Assembly (NCBI RefSeq): GCF_015694405.1
Contig: NZ_JADQDB010000003.1
Span: forward strand, 1 to 64,000
Source: Pelagibacterium limicola
GTDB lineage: Bacteria; Pseudomonadota; Alphaproteobacteria; Rhizobiales; Devosiaceae
Length of the DNA stretch: 64,000 nucleotides
Reading direction: 5' to 3'
Part shown: in pieces, positions 42,370 to 52,682 of the stretch
Layout: every line of letters starts with the position of its first letter
Position numbering within the stretch: the stretch's first letter is position 1
Program-made: the position numbers and the translations under genes
Notes under the pieces: generated by a model
Databases searched by the model: none
What the model was told of the DNA's origin: nothing
The model's input: the letters and a program-made list of their open reading frames with translations, nothing else

Positions 42370-43125
42370 ATGAGCGCTGAGCGTCCGGATTTTGAATTGA
42401 CCCTCGCTTTCCCAATCGATCTTGGCTCCTCCATGCCCACGGGGGCGGCCAAGCAGGCGGTTTCCGTTCTGGGTCGACGCATCGCCAATGATCTTTATCG
42501 GCCCGGCCAGGTGATGCCGACCGAGCTCGAACTTGCCGAATCTCTTGGGGTAAGCCGCGCCACCGTTCGCGACGCAATCAAGGTGCTGTCCGGTAAGGGA
42601 TTGGTCAGAACCGCGCGCCGCTATGGAACGCGCGTCCGCCCGGTCGATGAGTGGAACCTGCTGGATGCAGACGTTGCGGCATGGCACGAGCCCAACCATC
42701 CGCGCCTGCGTATGATGTTTATCGAGACCACTGAGCTGCGCAGCATTTTCGAGCCAGCCGCGGCTGCACTTGCCGCCGAAAGAGCGACCGAAGACCAGAT
42801 CCAGACGATCCTTGATGCGGCCTATGCCATGCAGCCAGGAAACAACGATCCTACAACGCTTTTTGCCGCCGACTGCCGTTTCCACGCCACGATGCTCGAT
42901 GCCACTGGCAACCAGATGATGCGACAGCTGCGTTCGATCATCCTCACAATGCTTCGCATTTCATATGAATTTGGCGTGCTCGCTGTCGACACAGAGCCTG
43001 TTACCAGGCAGGGCCACATCAACGTGGCCGAAGCTATCAAGCGCCGGGATCCACAAGCTGCGTGCGACGCTATGGGCGCCATGCTCGAGCAAAATCGCGC
43101 CACGGCTCGTCAGTTTTCCAAGTAA
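42370..43125 (+). CDS. GntR-family (FadR/FCD) transcriptional regulator
   Basis: From the ATG at 42370, with AAGG upstream, the product has 251 residues. An N-terminal winged helix reads [55 protein letters not shown]. An all-helical FCD effector domain follows, with metal-ligand candidates (Asp and His) in [19 protein letters not shown] and in [13 protein letters not shown]. Such regulators repress sugar-acid operons and release on binding the acid. It is divergent from dctP and probably controls that operon. Confidence 0.9.
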   Translation: MSAERPDFELTLAFPIDLGSSMPTGAAKQAVSVLGRRIANDLYRPGQVMPTELELAESLGVSRATVRDAIKVLSGKGLVRTARRYGTRVRPVDEWNLLDADVAAWHEPNHPRLRMMFIETTELRSIFEPAAAALAAERATEDQIQTILDAAYAMQPGNNDPTTLFAADCRFHATMLDATGNQMMRQLRSIILTMLRISYEFGVLAVDTEPVTRQGHINVAEAIKRRDPQAACDAMGAMLEQNRATARQFSK

Positions 43126-43447
43126 CCGCAGTGACCCCAATACGGGTTTAGGGCAGACTACGGCAGGCGAGATTTGCCGTTGCGGAAATTCGGCTCGATC
43201 CCTGATCTGTACAGCGGGCACATTCGCGGTCGGCACGGCGATGTCGGGGAAATCGGCGCGAGACGAGAGCCCCGTTAGCGCTGGGCGCCCGACGATGGCG
43301 CATATGATTACCAAACCCCACAGTCGTCAAACTTGGTGTCTCGTTCGTCCAAGGCGCCGGTTGCAGCAAGCGGCGCGCTTTCCCATACGAGAGGCGAATC
43401 CAAGTACAAATTGCGGTAAGGTCGAGCTTGGCATACGGTTGAGAGCG
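43126..43447. other. 322-base region without a recognised gene
   Basis: The stretch between the GntR gene and the ABC exporter operon holds open frames on both strands but no recognisable motif and no strong ribosome site. The frame of the ATPase gene is open through it as an artefact of GC content. It should contain the exporter promoter, but no convincing -35/-10 pair was picked out. Confidence 0.45.
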
Positions 43448-44158
<711 letters not shown>

Positions 44159-44165
44159 GTCTGCG

Positions 44166-46523
44166 ATGAGAATGCTCGATCGCAAATTGGTTCGGGAACT
44201 CTGGCGGCTTCGAGCACAGGTATTTTCGATCGCGCTGTTGGTAGCGGCCGGTGTTGCAACCCTGGTACTCGGCGTTGCGACCTATCAGTCGCTTTTTGAA
44301 ACGCGCGAAGCCTATTACGATCGCAGCCGGTTTGCCGACGTTTTCGCCCAGGCCAGCCGGGCCCCTGAACATGCCCTTGGAGCCATCGAGCGCATTCCCG
44401 GTGTCGCCATGGCAGAGAGCCGGATTGTCGACCGGGCGATACTCGATCTCGAGGACATGATCGAGCCCGGTTCGGCGCAACTGGTTTCTGTGCCTGACCA
44501 CGGCGAGCCGCTGCTTAATACGCTCTATATGCGCGCCGGCGCCTTGCCGGATCCGACCCAGCCAGACCAGGTCGTTGTCAATGAAGGGTTTGCCCGGGTA
44601 CACGGACTGGATCTGGGTGACAGCTTCGGTGCCATCCTCAACGGTCAAAGGCGAGATCTCAGGATTGTGGGCATAGCGCTCAGCCCTGAGTTCATCTACA
44701 GTCTGGCGCCCGGCGCGCTGATGCCGGACGATCGGCGGTTCGCAATCGTCTGGATGTCACGCAGGGCACTTGCTGCCGCATTCGATCTTGAAGGTGCGTT
44801 TTCGTCGGTAACAGCGCGGCTCTTGCCCGGCGCTCTAGAAGCTGACGTGATCGACCGGATCGACGACATCCTTGCATCCTATGGCGGGCTTGGTGCCCAT
44901 GGCCGTGACGGACAGCAAAGCAATGTCTTTCTCGATGCGGAACTCCAACAGCTGCAGGGTTCGAGCGCCGTTCTTCCTCCCATATTCCTGTTCATCGCCG
45001 CCTTTCTGGTCAACCTGACCCTCTCGCGCCTCATCGCGCTCGAACGCGAACAGATCGGGCTGATGAAAGCGCTGGGCTACTCCTCTTTGGCAGTCGCCTG
45101 GCATTATCTGAAGTTCGTTCTGGCCATTGGAGCAATCGGCGTCATAATCGGCTTCGGCGCCGGAAGCTGGCTCGGCCGCGAGCTCGCCAATCTTTATAGC
45201 CAGTATTTCCATTTCCCCTACCTCATCTTCCGGGTAGATACGAGTGTCTACCTGCTCGCCGCCACCGCGACCATGGCAGCGGCAAGCCTGGGTGCTGCCA
45301 AAGCTGTCTGGGGCGTTGTCCGGCTTTCCCCCTCGGTGGCAATGCAACCGGCTGCACCGCCGCGCTACAGGCGTGGTTTTGCGACGGGGTTGGCGTCCAG
45401 ATTCTCGCAAGCCACGGTCATGATCATCCGCAACATTGTGCGCTGGCCATTACGGGCGGTCTTCACCATGCTCGGCATGGCGTTGGCAGTATCGGTGCTT
45501 GTTGCTTCCATGTTCGCCTATGACGCTATCGATCACATGATCGACCTGACCTATTACAAGGCCGAACGTCAGGACGCATCCATTGTACTCAATCTCCCAC
45601 GCCCGGAAGGCGCCCTTTTCGATATCGAGCGGCTGCCCGGCATCATGGCCGCCGAACCGGTACGCGCCATTCCAGTGGAACTGGCCAACGGCCACCTGAC
45701 CCGCCGTGTCGCGATCGATGGCCGGCATCGAGATGCCACGCTTTCTCAACTGGTGGACGAGGACGGGCGTTGGGTTCCCCTCCCCGAGACGGGCCTCGTT
45801 CTTTCGGACTGGCTCGCAAGAACGCTCGAACTGCAAGTCGGCGATCTGGCGCGGATGCAAACGCTCGACGGTCGGGCCATCACTGCCGAAATACCCGTTA
45901 CCGCGATCGTGCGGTCTTATGTCGGCTCCGCCGTTTACATGGATCTCGGCGAACTCAATCGCATCATGGGCGACGGGCCACTGATCGGGGGTGCCAATAT
46001 CAGGCTCGACCCCACCCTGGAGAACGAACTGTTTGCCCGGATCAAGCAGTCACCGGCGATTGTCGGCGTGTCCCTCCAAAGCCTCGCCAGAGAGGCGCTT
46101 CGTGAAACGATGGACGAGAACATCCTGCTCATGACTGGGGTGTTCGCTATCCTCGCTTCGATCATCGCCTTTGGTGTCATCTATAACAGTGCCCGCATCC
46201 AACTGTCCGAGCGCGGCCGGGAACTGGCCAGCCTGCGCGTTCTTGGTTTCACAAAAGCGGAAGTGTCCTGGATCCTTCTGGCAGAGCTTGCGCTTTTGAC
46301 CCTTCTGGCACTGCCGGTCGGCTGGCTGATCGGGTTCGGATTGGCTGCCGCGATGGCGATAGGATTTGAAACCGAGCTGTTCCGTATTCCTCTGATCGTT
46401 GAGCGCAGCACCTACGCCATGGCTTCACTGATCGTTCTCGCTGCCGCCTTAGGGTCTGCGCTCATCGTTCGCCGCCGCGTCGGCCGGCTCGATCTCATCG
46501 AAGTTCTCAAGACACGGGAGTAG
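44166..46523 (+). CDS. FtsX-like ABC transporter permease (duplicated, 785 residues)
   Basis: From the ATG at 44166 the product has 785 residues with two FtsX units. A first membrane helix (IALLVAAGVATLVLGVAT) is followed by a large periplasmic part, three helices around residues 275-395, a linker and another helix (AVFTMLGMALAVSVLVASMFAY), a second periplasmic part and three C-terminal helices. The FtsX signatures LIALEREQIGLMKALGYSS and LSERGRELASLRVLGFTKAEV occur once in each half. Two FtsX domains in one chain mean one protein can serve as the whole permease. It starts seven bases after the ATPase gene. Confidence 0.9.
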   Translation: MRMLDRKLVRELWRLRAQVFSIALLVAAGVATLVLGVATYQSLFETREAYYDRSRFADVFAQASRAPEHALGAIERIPGVAMAESRIVDRAILDLEDMIEPGSAQLVSVPDHGEPLLNTLYMRAGALPDPTQPDQVVVNEGFARVHGLDLGDSFGAILNGQRRDLRIVGIALSPEFIYSLAPGALMPDDRRFAIVWMSRRALAAAFDLEGAFSSVTARLLPGALEADVIDRIDDILASYGGLGAHGRDGQQSNVFLDAELQQLQGSSAVLPPIFLFIAAFLVNLTLSRLIALEREQIGLMKALGYSSLAVAWHYLKFVLAIGAIGVIIGFGAGSWLGRELANLYSQYFHFPYLIFRVDTSVYLLAATATMAAASLGAAKAVWGVVRLSPSVAMQPAAPPRYRRGFATGLASRFSQATVMIIRNIVRWPLRAVFTMLGMALAVSVLVASMFAYDAIDHMIDLTYYKAERQDASIVLNLPRPEGALFDIERLPGIMAAEPVRAIPVELANGHLTRRVAIDGRHRDATLSQLVDEDGRWVPLPETGLVLSDWLARTLELQVGDLARMQTLDGRAITAEIPVTAIVRSYVGSAVYMDLGELNRIMGDGPLIGGANIRLDPTLENELFARIKQSPAIVGVSLQSLAREALRETMDENILLMTGVFAILASIIAFGVIYNSARIQLSERGRELASLRVLGFTKAEVSWILLAELALLTLLALPVGWLIGFGLAAAMAIGFETELFRIPLIVERSTYAMASLIVLAAALGSALIVRRRVGRLDLIEVLKTRE

Positions 46524-46527
46524 TCTC

Positions 46528-47751
46528 ATGGCCAAAAAGTGGCGCACCACGCTTGTGATCGGTGCTCTCCTTGTCGCTGTAGGAGTGGCGGTGATTTGGG
46601 CGCTACAGCCCCAGCCGGTTCCAGTCGACATGGCCCGGATATCAACAGGACCGCTGGAGGTGACAATCAGCCAGGAAGGGCGGACGCGCGTGACCGATAT
46701 CTATGCAGTGTCGGCGCCCATCGGCGGCACGCTCACGCGCTCCCAGTTGCATCTTGGCCAAGAGGTGCGCGCAGGCGAAACGATTGTTGCGAGCATCCGG
46801 CCTCCCGCACCCGCGTTTCTGGACGCCCGCACCAGAGCCGAAGCTTTGGCAGCTGTGGCGGCGGCGGACGCCGCCGTACGTCTGGCGCGGGCCCAGGTTC
46901 AGGAATCCGAAGCCCGAACGGCCCTTGCCTATAGCGAATACACACGTGGTGCCCAATTGCGCCAGCGCGACGCCCTGTCGGAAAGCCAGTTCGAGCAATT
47001 GAGAATCGCAACGACAATTGCGGATGGGCAACTCGCGGTCGCCGAAGCGACCCTGCTGATCCGACAGCGGGAAGCCGATGCCGCTCGAGCACGCCTGATT
47101 GGTCCGGACACCCCGACGGGGCCGGTCAATGGCGAATGCTGCGTCGACGTGATGGCGCCGGTAAGCGGCCGCGTTCTCGCCATTCACCATGAAAGCGAAC
47201 AGGTGATCGCGGGCGGCGCCCCACTGCTGGAAATCGGAGATATTGCCGAGCTGGAAATCGTCGTGGATCTGATCTCCTCCGATGCGGTCAGGGTCACCGC
47301 CGGTGCCCGTGCCGCAATCGGAGGTTGGGGTGGCGAAGATTTGGCCGCAACGGTGCGCCGACTCGAACCGGCGGGTTTCACACGGGTTTCCGCTCTTGGC
47401 ATCGAAGAGCAGCGCGTACGCGCGATCCTCGACCTCACACCCGAATCGCACGCTCTTTCCGCTGGGCGGCTCGGGCACAATTACAGGGTTGTGGCCGACA
47501 TTATTGTCGAACGTGCCGAGGATGCCGTTCTTGCCCCCTTGAGCGCCCTGTTTCGAAATGAAAACGAATGGGCCGTATTCGTGGTTGCTGAAGGCGGGAT
47601 GGCTGAACTCAGGACGGTAGCGCTCGGCGCAAGGACCAACCGCCAGGCAGTAATTCTCGAGGGGCTGTCGCCGGGCGAATATGTGATCTTGCATCCCGGA
47701 GATAGAGTTCGGGACGGTGTCAGCGTTGCCCCCAGGGAGCGGATTGACTAG
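46528..47751 (+). CDS. HlyD-family periplasmic adaptor
   Basis: The 407-residue protein starts with a membrane anchor (TTLVIGALLVAVGVAVIWALQ). A lipoyl-type half motif (VSAPIGGTLTRSQLHLGQEVRAGETIVASIRP) follows, then a coiled-coil hairpin rich in Ala, Arg and Glu (residues about 100-190), the second lipoyl half (VMAPVSGRVLAIHHESEQVIAGGAPLLEIGD) and beta-barrel domains. This is the membrane-fusion layout. It ends the ATPase-permease-adaptor unit, likely exporting a compound from the periplasm. No outer-membrane channel gene is nearby, so a TolC encoded elsewhere would be needed. Confidence 0.9.
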   Translation: MAKKWRTTLVIGALLVAVGVAVIWALQPQPVPVDMARISTGPLEVTISQEGRTRVTDIYAVSAPIGGTLTRSQLHLGQEVRAGETIVASIRPPAPAFLDARTRAEALAAVAAADAAVRLARAQVQESEARTALAYSEYTRGAQLRQRDALSESQFEQLRIATTIADGQLAVAEATLLIRQREADAARARLIGPDTPTGPVNGECCVDVMAPVSGRVLAIHHESEQVIAGGAPLLEIGDIAELEIVVDLISSDAVRVTAGARAAIGGWGGEDLAATVRRLEPAGFTRVSALGIEEQRVRAILDLTPESHALSAGRLGHNYRVVADIIVERAEDAVLAPLSALFRNENEWAVFVVAEGGMAELRTVALGARTNRQAVILEGLSPGEYVILHPGDRVRDGVSVAPRERID

Positions 47752-47804
47752 TCGCGAGGTTTACGAGCCGACCACAGGCGAGCGAAATGTATAAGTATAG
47801 GGAG

Positions 47805-47826
47805 CGGAGCGAACTCGCTCCGTTTC
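47805..47826 (+). terminator. Candidate terminator after the exporter operon
   Basis: CGGAGCGA and TCGCTCCG are exact complements separated by two bases (an effective hairpin loop of six), followed by TTTCAGTT. It lies 54 bases after the adaptor stop. The T-tract is poor, so the call is moderate. Confidence 0.5.
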
Positions 47827-47988
47827 AGTTCGTGGAGAGGTTCGGTCTATGAAACCACTTTCGTTCTCGTTGCGCCTCATTCCCTCAATTGTTCAGCCGC
47901 AGGCCTGACTAAATCGAGATTGCAAGCGATCGGGCGCTGGCTTCTTCACCCTTGACGCCTCTCACCAACTCTGCTCTCATAACAAAAC

Positions 47989-48019
47989 AATGGTATATAT
48001 TACATTATTATATATCATT
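47989..48019. promoter_or_regulatory. 31-bp AT-rich palindrome upstream of the dpp operon
   Basis: AATGGTATATA (47989-47999) and TATATATCATT (48009-48019) are inverted repeats matching at ten of eleven positions around a nine-base spacer. It ends 19 bases before the dppA start codon and just before its AAAGGGA ribosome site, in the most AT-rich spot of this part of the window. It probably covers the promoter and acts as operator, perhaps for the IclR-type protein at 56467-57258. Confidence 0.65.
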
Positions 48020-48038
48020 GAGCAAAGGGAGCACCATC

Positions 48039-49571
48039 ATGAAATCCATTCTCAAGGCAGCGGCCTTCGCTGCCCTGGCCGGTATCGCATTGCCTAATTT
48101 TGCCGTCGCACAGACCGCAGGCGGAGCGATCGACGTCGCCACGATCGGCGAGCCCCCCACCCTGGACCCCATGACCTCGACGGCCGATCTCGTCGGCATC
48201 ATCACCCAACACATCTTTGAAACGCTCTATACATTCGATGCAAACTGGGCGGTAACCCCGCTTCTGGCTGCCGACATGCCGGAGATTTCAGAAGACGGCA
48301 CCGTCTACACAATCGCCTTGCGCGAAGGCGTGACCTTCCATGACGGCTCGAGCATGACCGCCGAGGACGTCGTCGCCTCCCTCGAACGCTGGCTGCGCAT
48401 TGCCAGTCGCGGCAAGCAGGCAGCAACCGTGGTCGAAACTGTCTCCGCGGTCGGGGACCTGACGGTCGAGATCAGGCTAAACGGCCCTTATGCGCCGCTC
48501 CTTTCGCTACTCTCGCTCAACAACTCGGCGGCAATCGTTATCCCGGCGGAAATCGCCGCCGACGATGTCATGGAGAGCTTCATCGGCACCGGCCCCTACC
48601 AACTTGCTGAACGGCGTCCGGATCAGTACATCCAGGTAACCCGTTTCGAGGACTATGCTTCGCGCGAGGGCGAAGCCAATGGTTATGGTGGCGCTCGCCA
48701 TCAGTATCTCGACGAAATCCGGTTCGTGCCGGTCCCCGATCCCAACACCCGCATCGAAGGCGCAGTTGCCGGGCAGTTCGACTATGTCGATTCCATTGCT
48801 GTCGAAGCCTATGACCGCATCGCGGGTGGCAATACCGACCCTGTGCTGCTGGCTCCGTTCGGCTGGCCGGTCTTCGTCATGAACACCGCAGAGGGAGTCA
48901 ATGCCGACGTCCAGGTCCGCAAGGCGATCCAGGCCGCGCTGGCGCCGCACGACATGATGCTCGCCGCCTTCGGCTCGGAAGACTTCTTCTCGATCGATGG
49001 CGCCATGTATCCCGAGGGCTATGTCTGGCACACCCAAGCCGGCACCGATCCGTACAAGCCCATGGGCGATAACGACCTGGCCGTCCAGCTTCGCGAGGGG
49101 TCTTCGTATGACGGATCGCCGATCCGCGTCCTGACCTCGCGTCAGTACGAGTTCCACTACACCATGGCGCAGGTCGCCGAGGCGTATCTTGAGGCTGCCG
49201 GTTTCGACGTGCAGCTCGACGTGGTCGAATGGGCGACCCTCACCCAGCGCCGCACAGATCCGGCCCTATGGGACATCTATATAACCCACTCGCCCTTCCT
49301 GCCCGAGCCTTCGCTGATTGGCATCATGTCGGATACTTCCCCCGGCTGGTGGGTGTCGGACACCAAGCACGCGGCGCTCGAGGCCTTTAACGCCGAGGCC
49401 GACCCGGATGCCCGCGTGGCCCTCTGGGCAGCGGTTCAGGAAGCCGTCTACGAGGAAGTGCCCGCGTACAAGGTCGGCAATTTCAACGCGCTGGCCGCCC
49501 AGTCGCCCGAGCTTCAGGGTGTGGTCCCTGCCCCGTGGCCATATTTCTGGAACGCCTACATCCAAGAGTAA
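48039..49571 (+). CDS. Peptide/opine-type ABC transporter substrate-binding protein (DppA-like, SBP_bac_5)
   Basis: From the ATG at 48039 the product has 510 residues with a signal peptide (AAAFAALAGIALPNFAVAQ) and the family-5 signature around ITQHIFETLYTFDANWAVTPLLAADMPEISEDGTVYTIALREGVTFHDGSSMTAEDVVASLERW. The frame is open to 47952, but the start is set by AAAGGGA. Family 5 takes up peptides, opines, nickel or sugars. With the metallohydrolase downstream, a D-amino-acid or N-acyl-type conjugate is a reasonable guess. Confidence 0.92.
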   Translation: MKSILKAAAFAALAGIALPNFAVAQTAGGAIDVATIGEPPTLDPMTSTADLVGIITQHIFETLYTFDANWAVTPLLAADMPEISEDGTVYTIALREGVTFHDGSSMTAEDVVASLERWLRIASRGKQAATVVETVSAVGDLTVEIRLNGPYAPLLSLLSLNNSAAIVIPAEIAADDVMESFIGTGPYQLAERRPDQYIQVTRFEDYASREGEANGYGGARHQYLDEIRFVPVPDPNTRIEGAVAGQFDYVDSIAVEAYDRIAGGNTDPVLLAPFGWPVFVMNTAEGVNADVQVRKAIQAALAPHDMMLAAFGSEDFFSIDGAMYPEGYVWHTQAGTDPYKPMGDNDLAVQLREGSSYDGSPIRVLTSRQYEFHYTMAQVAEAYLEAAGFDVQLDVVEWATLTQRRTDPALWDIYITHSPFLPEPSLIGIMSDTSPGWWVSDTKHAALEAFNAEADPDARVALWAAVQEAVYEEVPAYKVGNFNALAAQSPELQGVVPAPWPYFWNAYIQE

Positions 49572-49584
49572 GCTATCCTCCCGG

Positions 49585-49626
49585 GGGCGCCGCTATTGCC
49601 CGGTCCGTGTGACCTGAGCGGCGCCC
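49585..49626 (+). terminator. Perfect 10-bp hairpin between dppA-like and dppB-like genes
   Basis: GGGCGCCGCT and AGCGGCGCCC are exactly complementary around a 22-base loop, 14 bases after the binding-protein stop. Only TTGT follows, so it is at most a partial terminator; mRNA protection is the alternative. It is the third case in this window of such a hairpin after a binding-protein gene. Confidence 0.65.
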
Positions 49627-49656
49627 TTGTCCGGATTAACGCCAAGGTACCTCGCA

Positions 49657-50598
49657 ATGCTCCGCGCAGCGCTCAACAGATTGATCGGCATGCTGACGGT
49701 GATGGCCATCGTCGTTACCATCGTCTTTGTCATCGTTCGCGTCACGCCCGGCGACCCCGCCGCTGTCATGCTGGGCCCGGATGCAACAGCAGCCGACGTC
49801 GAAGCCTTGCGGCAACGTCTGGGTCTCGACGGCACGATCCTCCAGCAGTTCGTCTCCTATGTCGGCGGCATCCTGCGCGGCGACCTCGGTCAATCCATTT
49901 TCCTCGGACAGCCCGTTACCACCGCGCTCTGGCTGCGTGCCGAGCCGACCTTTTTCCTCACCATCTTCTCGCTCGCCATCGCAACAACCGTCGCGCTGCC
50001 CATCGGAATCGCTTCAGCCTATTGGCGCGGGTCCTGGTTCGATCAGGCCACGACCACCCTGGCAATGTTTGCAGCGTCCGTCCCGAGCTTCTGGCTTGGC
50101 CTCGTCTTTATCCAGACTTTCGCCGTGGGTTTGGGCTGGTTCCCCACCTCGGGTTACGGCGGCCCTTACTCCTCGCTAGGCGAAAGGCTCTTTCACCTCG
50201 CCCTGCCCGCCACGACGCTTGGTATCGTCTCTTCGGCTCTCATCATGCGCTTCACCCGAGCTTCCATGCTTGACGTCCTCAACGACGACTACGTGCGGAC
50301 AGCGCGTTCGAAAGGCATGAGCGAGTGGCGCGTGGTCATCCGTCATGCGCTCAAGAACGCGCTCATCCCGATCCTCACCGTTCTGGGCCTCACCGCGGCA
50401 CTGCTCATTTCCGGCGCCATTGTCACCGAAACTGTGTTTGCCCTGCCCGGCATCGGGAACCTCATCGTCTCGGCGGTGCTGCGCCGCGATTACCCGGTCA
50501 TCCAGGGCGCGTTGCTGATCGTCGCCGGCCTCTATGTCCTCGTCAATTTCCTCATCGACATGCTCTACCTGCTCGTCGACCCACGCGTGAGGTATTGA
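49657..50598 (+). CDS. Dipeptide-type ABC transporter permease (DppB-like)
   Basis: From the ATG at 49657, with AAGGT upstream, the product has 313 residues and six hydrophobic segments. DppB landmarks are FVIVRVTPGDPAAVMLGPDATAADVEALRQRLGLDGTILQQFVSYVGGILRGDLGQSI and the EAA loop FTRASMLDVLNDDYVRTARSKGMSEWRVVIRHALKNALIPILTVLG. An earlier TTG at 49627 is possible but would overlap the hairpin region. The stop overlaps the next ATG as TGATG. Confidence 0.92.
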   Translation: MLRAALNRLIGMLTVMAIVVTIVFVIVRVTPGDPAAVMLGPDATAADVEALRQRLGLDGTILQQFVSYVGGILRGDLGQSIFLGQPVTTALWLRAEPTFFLTIFSLAIATTVALPIGIASAYWRGSWFDQATTTLAMFAASVPSFWLGLVFIQTFAVGLGWFPTSGYGGPYSSLGERLFHLALPATTLGIVSSALIMRFTRASMLDVLNDDYVRTARSKGMSEWRVVIRHALKNALIPILTVLGLTAALLISGAIVTETVFALPGIGNLIVSAVLRRDYPVIQGALLIVAGLYVLVNFLIDMLYLLVDPRVRY

Positions 50599-51464
50599 TG
50601 GCTGCCATCGCTACTTCCACGCAAGGGCACAACCCAGGCCTCCTAGTCCGGCTGCTCTCGCGGCCCACAGCGGCGGCGGGTCTGGTCGCTATTGTCCTCA
50701 TCGCCCTCGCCGCCATACTGGCGCCGTATGTGACGCCCCACAGCCCGACCCAGCTCTCCATCGCCAATCGCCTCACCGCACCCAACACCGTGTATTGGCT
50801 CGGCACCGACGAGTTGGGACGCGACATCCTCACCCGCGTTCTGCACGCGGGGCGCACATCGCTCTCCGTCGCCTTCTCGGTGGTGATTGTTTCGTCCATC
50901 ATCGGTATCGTCCTCGGTCTCGTGGCGGGCTTCTTCCGCAAAGCCGACGCCCCGGTCTCGCGCCTTATCGATGCCATGATGGCCTTCCCCGACATCCTTC
51001 TCGCCATCGCGCTGGTTGCCGCGCTCGGCGCGTCGGCTTTCAACGTGGTCCTTGCCCTCGGCATCGTCTATGCCCCCCGCATGGCGCGCGTCGTCCGCGC
51101 CTCCACCCTCGTCATCCGCGAGCTGCCCTATGTGGAAGCCGCCCGCGCCCTGGCTGTGCCCACCCCGGTTATCCTGGTCCGGCACGTCCTGCGCAACGTG
51201 ACCTCCCCGCTCCTCGTGCAAGGCACATTCATATTTGCCCAGGCCATCCTTGCCGAAGCGGGACTATCCTTCCTCGGCGTCGGCATATCGCCCGACATCC
51301 CCACATGGGGCATCATGATTTCGGCTGGCCGCCAGTTCATGAACTCGGCAAGCTGGTTGTTGTTCTACCCCGGCCTTGCGATCGTCATCACGGTGCTGGC
51401 ACTCCAGCTTCTCGGCGACGGGCTGCGCGATCTTCTCGACCCCCGTCTTGCAAAGGACATCTGA
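50598..51464 (+). CDS. Dipeptide-type ABC transporter permease (DppC-like)
   Basis: From the ATG at 50598 the product has 288 residues and six hydrophobic segments. DppC landmarks are APYVTPHSPTQLSIANRLTAPNTVYWLGTDELGRDILTRVLHAGRTSLSVAF and the EAA loop VRASTLVIRELPYVEAARALAVPTPVILVRHVLRNV. The frame is open into dppB, but only as an alternative reading. It pairs with the DppB-like protein. One base separates its stop from the metallohydrolase start. Confidence 0.93.
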   Translation: MAAIATSTQGHNPGLLVRLLSRPTAAAGLVAIVLIALAAILAPYVTPHSPTQLSIANRLTAPNTVYWLGTDELGRDILTRVLHAGRTSLSVAFSVVIVSSIIGIVLGLVAGFFRKADAPVSRLIDAMMAFPDILLAIALVAALGASAFNVVLALGIVYAPRMARVVRASTLVIRELPYVEAARALAVPTPVILVRHVLRNVTSPLLVQGTFIFAQAILAEAGLSFLGVGISPDIPTWGIMISAGRQFMNSASWLLFYPGLAIVITVLALQLLGDGLRDLLDPRLAKDI

Positions 51465-52682
51465 ATGATCGGTAACCGTTTCCCCTCCGCCGACAGACCG
51501 CTTCTGATCCGCAATGCCAAACCCGTAGGCTTCGCAGGGGTCGACGTTCCTGCCCTCGATATTCTTGTGGGCAAGGATGGGAAAATCGCGCAATCGGGCA
51601 CCGACATGTGCGCCCCCGACAATGTCGAAATCCTTGATGCCGGTGGCTCCTTCCTCTCTCCCGGCTGGACCGATATCCACACCCATATCTGGTACGGTGG
51701 CACAGACATTTCACTCAAACCCGAGCAATGCGGTGCCCGCCACGGTGTCACCACAATGGTCGATGCCGGGTCGGCTGGCGAAGCCAACTTCCACGGCTTG
51801 CGCGAGCTGATGATCGAACCGGCCGTCGAGAACGTCTATGCCTTCCTCAACATCGGCTCCATCGGCCTCGTCGCCTGCAACCGTGTGACCGAACTCGCCG
51901 ACATGCGCTCGATCGATATCGACCGCATCGCTGCCACGGTCGAGGCCAATCGCGACGTCATCGTCGGCCTCAAGGTCCGCGCCAGCGCGGTGATCTCAGG
52001 CGGGTGGGACCTCGTGCCCGTAAAACTCGCGAAAAAGCTTGGCCGCGTACTCAAGCTCCCCATCATGGTGCATGTGGGGGAACCGCCCCCGCTCTATGAC
52101 GACATCCTCGCGCTTCTGACCGAAGGTGACATCGTCACCCACTGCTTCAACGGCAAGGTCGGTGGCTCGATTCTGGAGGACGAGGACCTTTATGCCCTTG
52201 CGGAGGACGCTGCCGCGCGCGGCATCGTTCTCGATGTCGGCCATGGCGGCGCCTCCTTTTCCTTCGAGGTGGCCAAGGCCGCGCTCGACAAGGGTCTCAA
52301 ACCGCAGACCATCTCGACAGACCTCCACAACCGCTCGATGGACGGGGCGGTCTGGGACATGGGGACCACCATGTCCAAGCTCCTCTCGCTCGGCATGACG
52401 TTCGACGATGTGGTTCACGCCGCAACCATCGCCCCGCGCAAGGCGATAAGGCTGGACCACGCCGATCTCCTGGCCCCCGGCAAGCCCGCCGAATTCACGA
52501 TCTTCGGCCTCGAAAAGAGCGAGCTCGAAGTCAAGGATTCCAAAGGCATCAAATCGAGATTGCACGAGATTTTCGAGCCGCACCACGCCGTCCTCGGCGC
52601 CCGCGCGATCAAGGCGCATCGCTACCAGCCCGCGCCGGGCACCGCGCTCAACAACTGCCCGCATTGCGGATGGGCACTATGA
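51465..52682 (+). CDS. Amidohydrolase/deacetylase family metallohydrolase (EF_0837/AHA_3915 type)
   Basis: The 405-residue protein has a two-metal amidohydrolase set: SPGWTDIHTHIWYGG (HxH), the lysine of GLKVRASAV that is usually carboxylated, MVHVGEPP and VTHCFNGK histidines, and the aspartate of STDLHNRSM. The family often sits with a SelA/DgaE-like PLP enzyme, as here, and is proposed to handle N-acyl or cyclic amino-acid derivatives. Its place between the permease and ATPase genes of the importer shows it acts on the imported compound. The tail ends CPHCGWAL, an odd CxxC that could bind a metal. Confidence 0.88.
   Translation: MIGNRFPSADRPLLIRNAKPVGFAGVDVPALDILVGKDGKIAQSGTDMCAPDNVEILDAGGSFLSPGWTDIHTHIWYGGTDISLKPEQCGARHGVTTMVDAGSAGEANFHGLRELMIEPAVENVYAFLNIGSIGLVACNRVTELADMRSIDIDRIAATVEANRDVIVGLKVRASAVISGGWDLVPVKLAKKLGRVLKLPIMVHVGEPPPLYDDILALLTEGDIVTHCFNGKVGGSILEDEDLYALAEDAAARGIVLDVGHGGASFSFEVAKAALDKGLKPQTISTDLHNRSMDGAVWDMGTTMSKLLSLGMTFDDVVHAATIAPRKAIRLDHADLLAPGKPAEFTIFGLEKSELEVKDSKGIKSRLHEIFEPHHAVLGARAIKAHRYQPAPGTALNNCPHCGWAL

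Noticed and set aside
42965-43447. Long upstream extension of the exporter ATPase frame
   Set aside because: The translated part overlaps the GntR gene, has no ABC motif, and the ATPase domain begins normally at 43448.
47849-47908. 19-codon ORF beginning MKPLSFSLRLIPS with GGAGAGG upstream
   Set aside because: It is short, has no neighbour it could couple to, and no recognised motif; not enough to call a gene.
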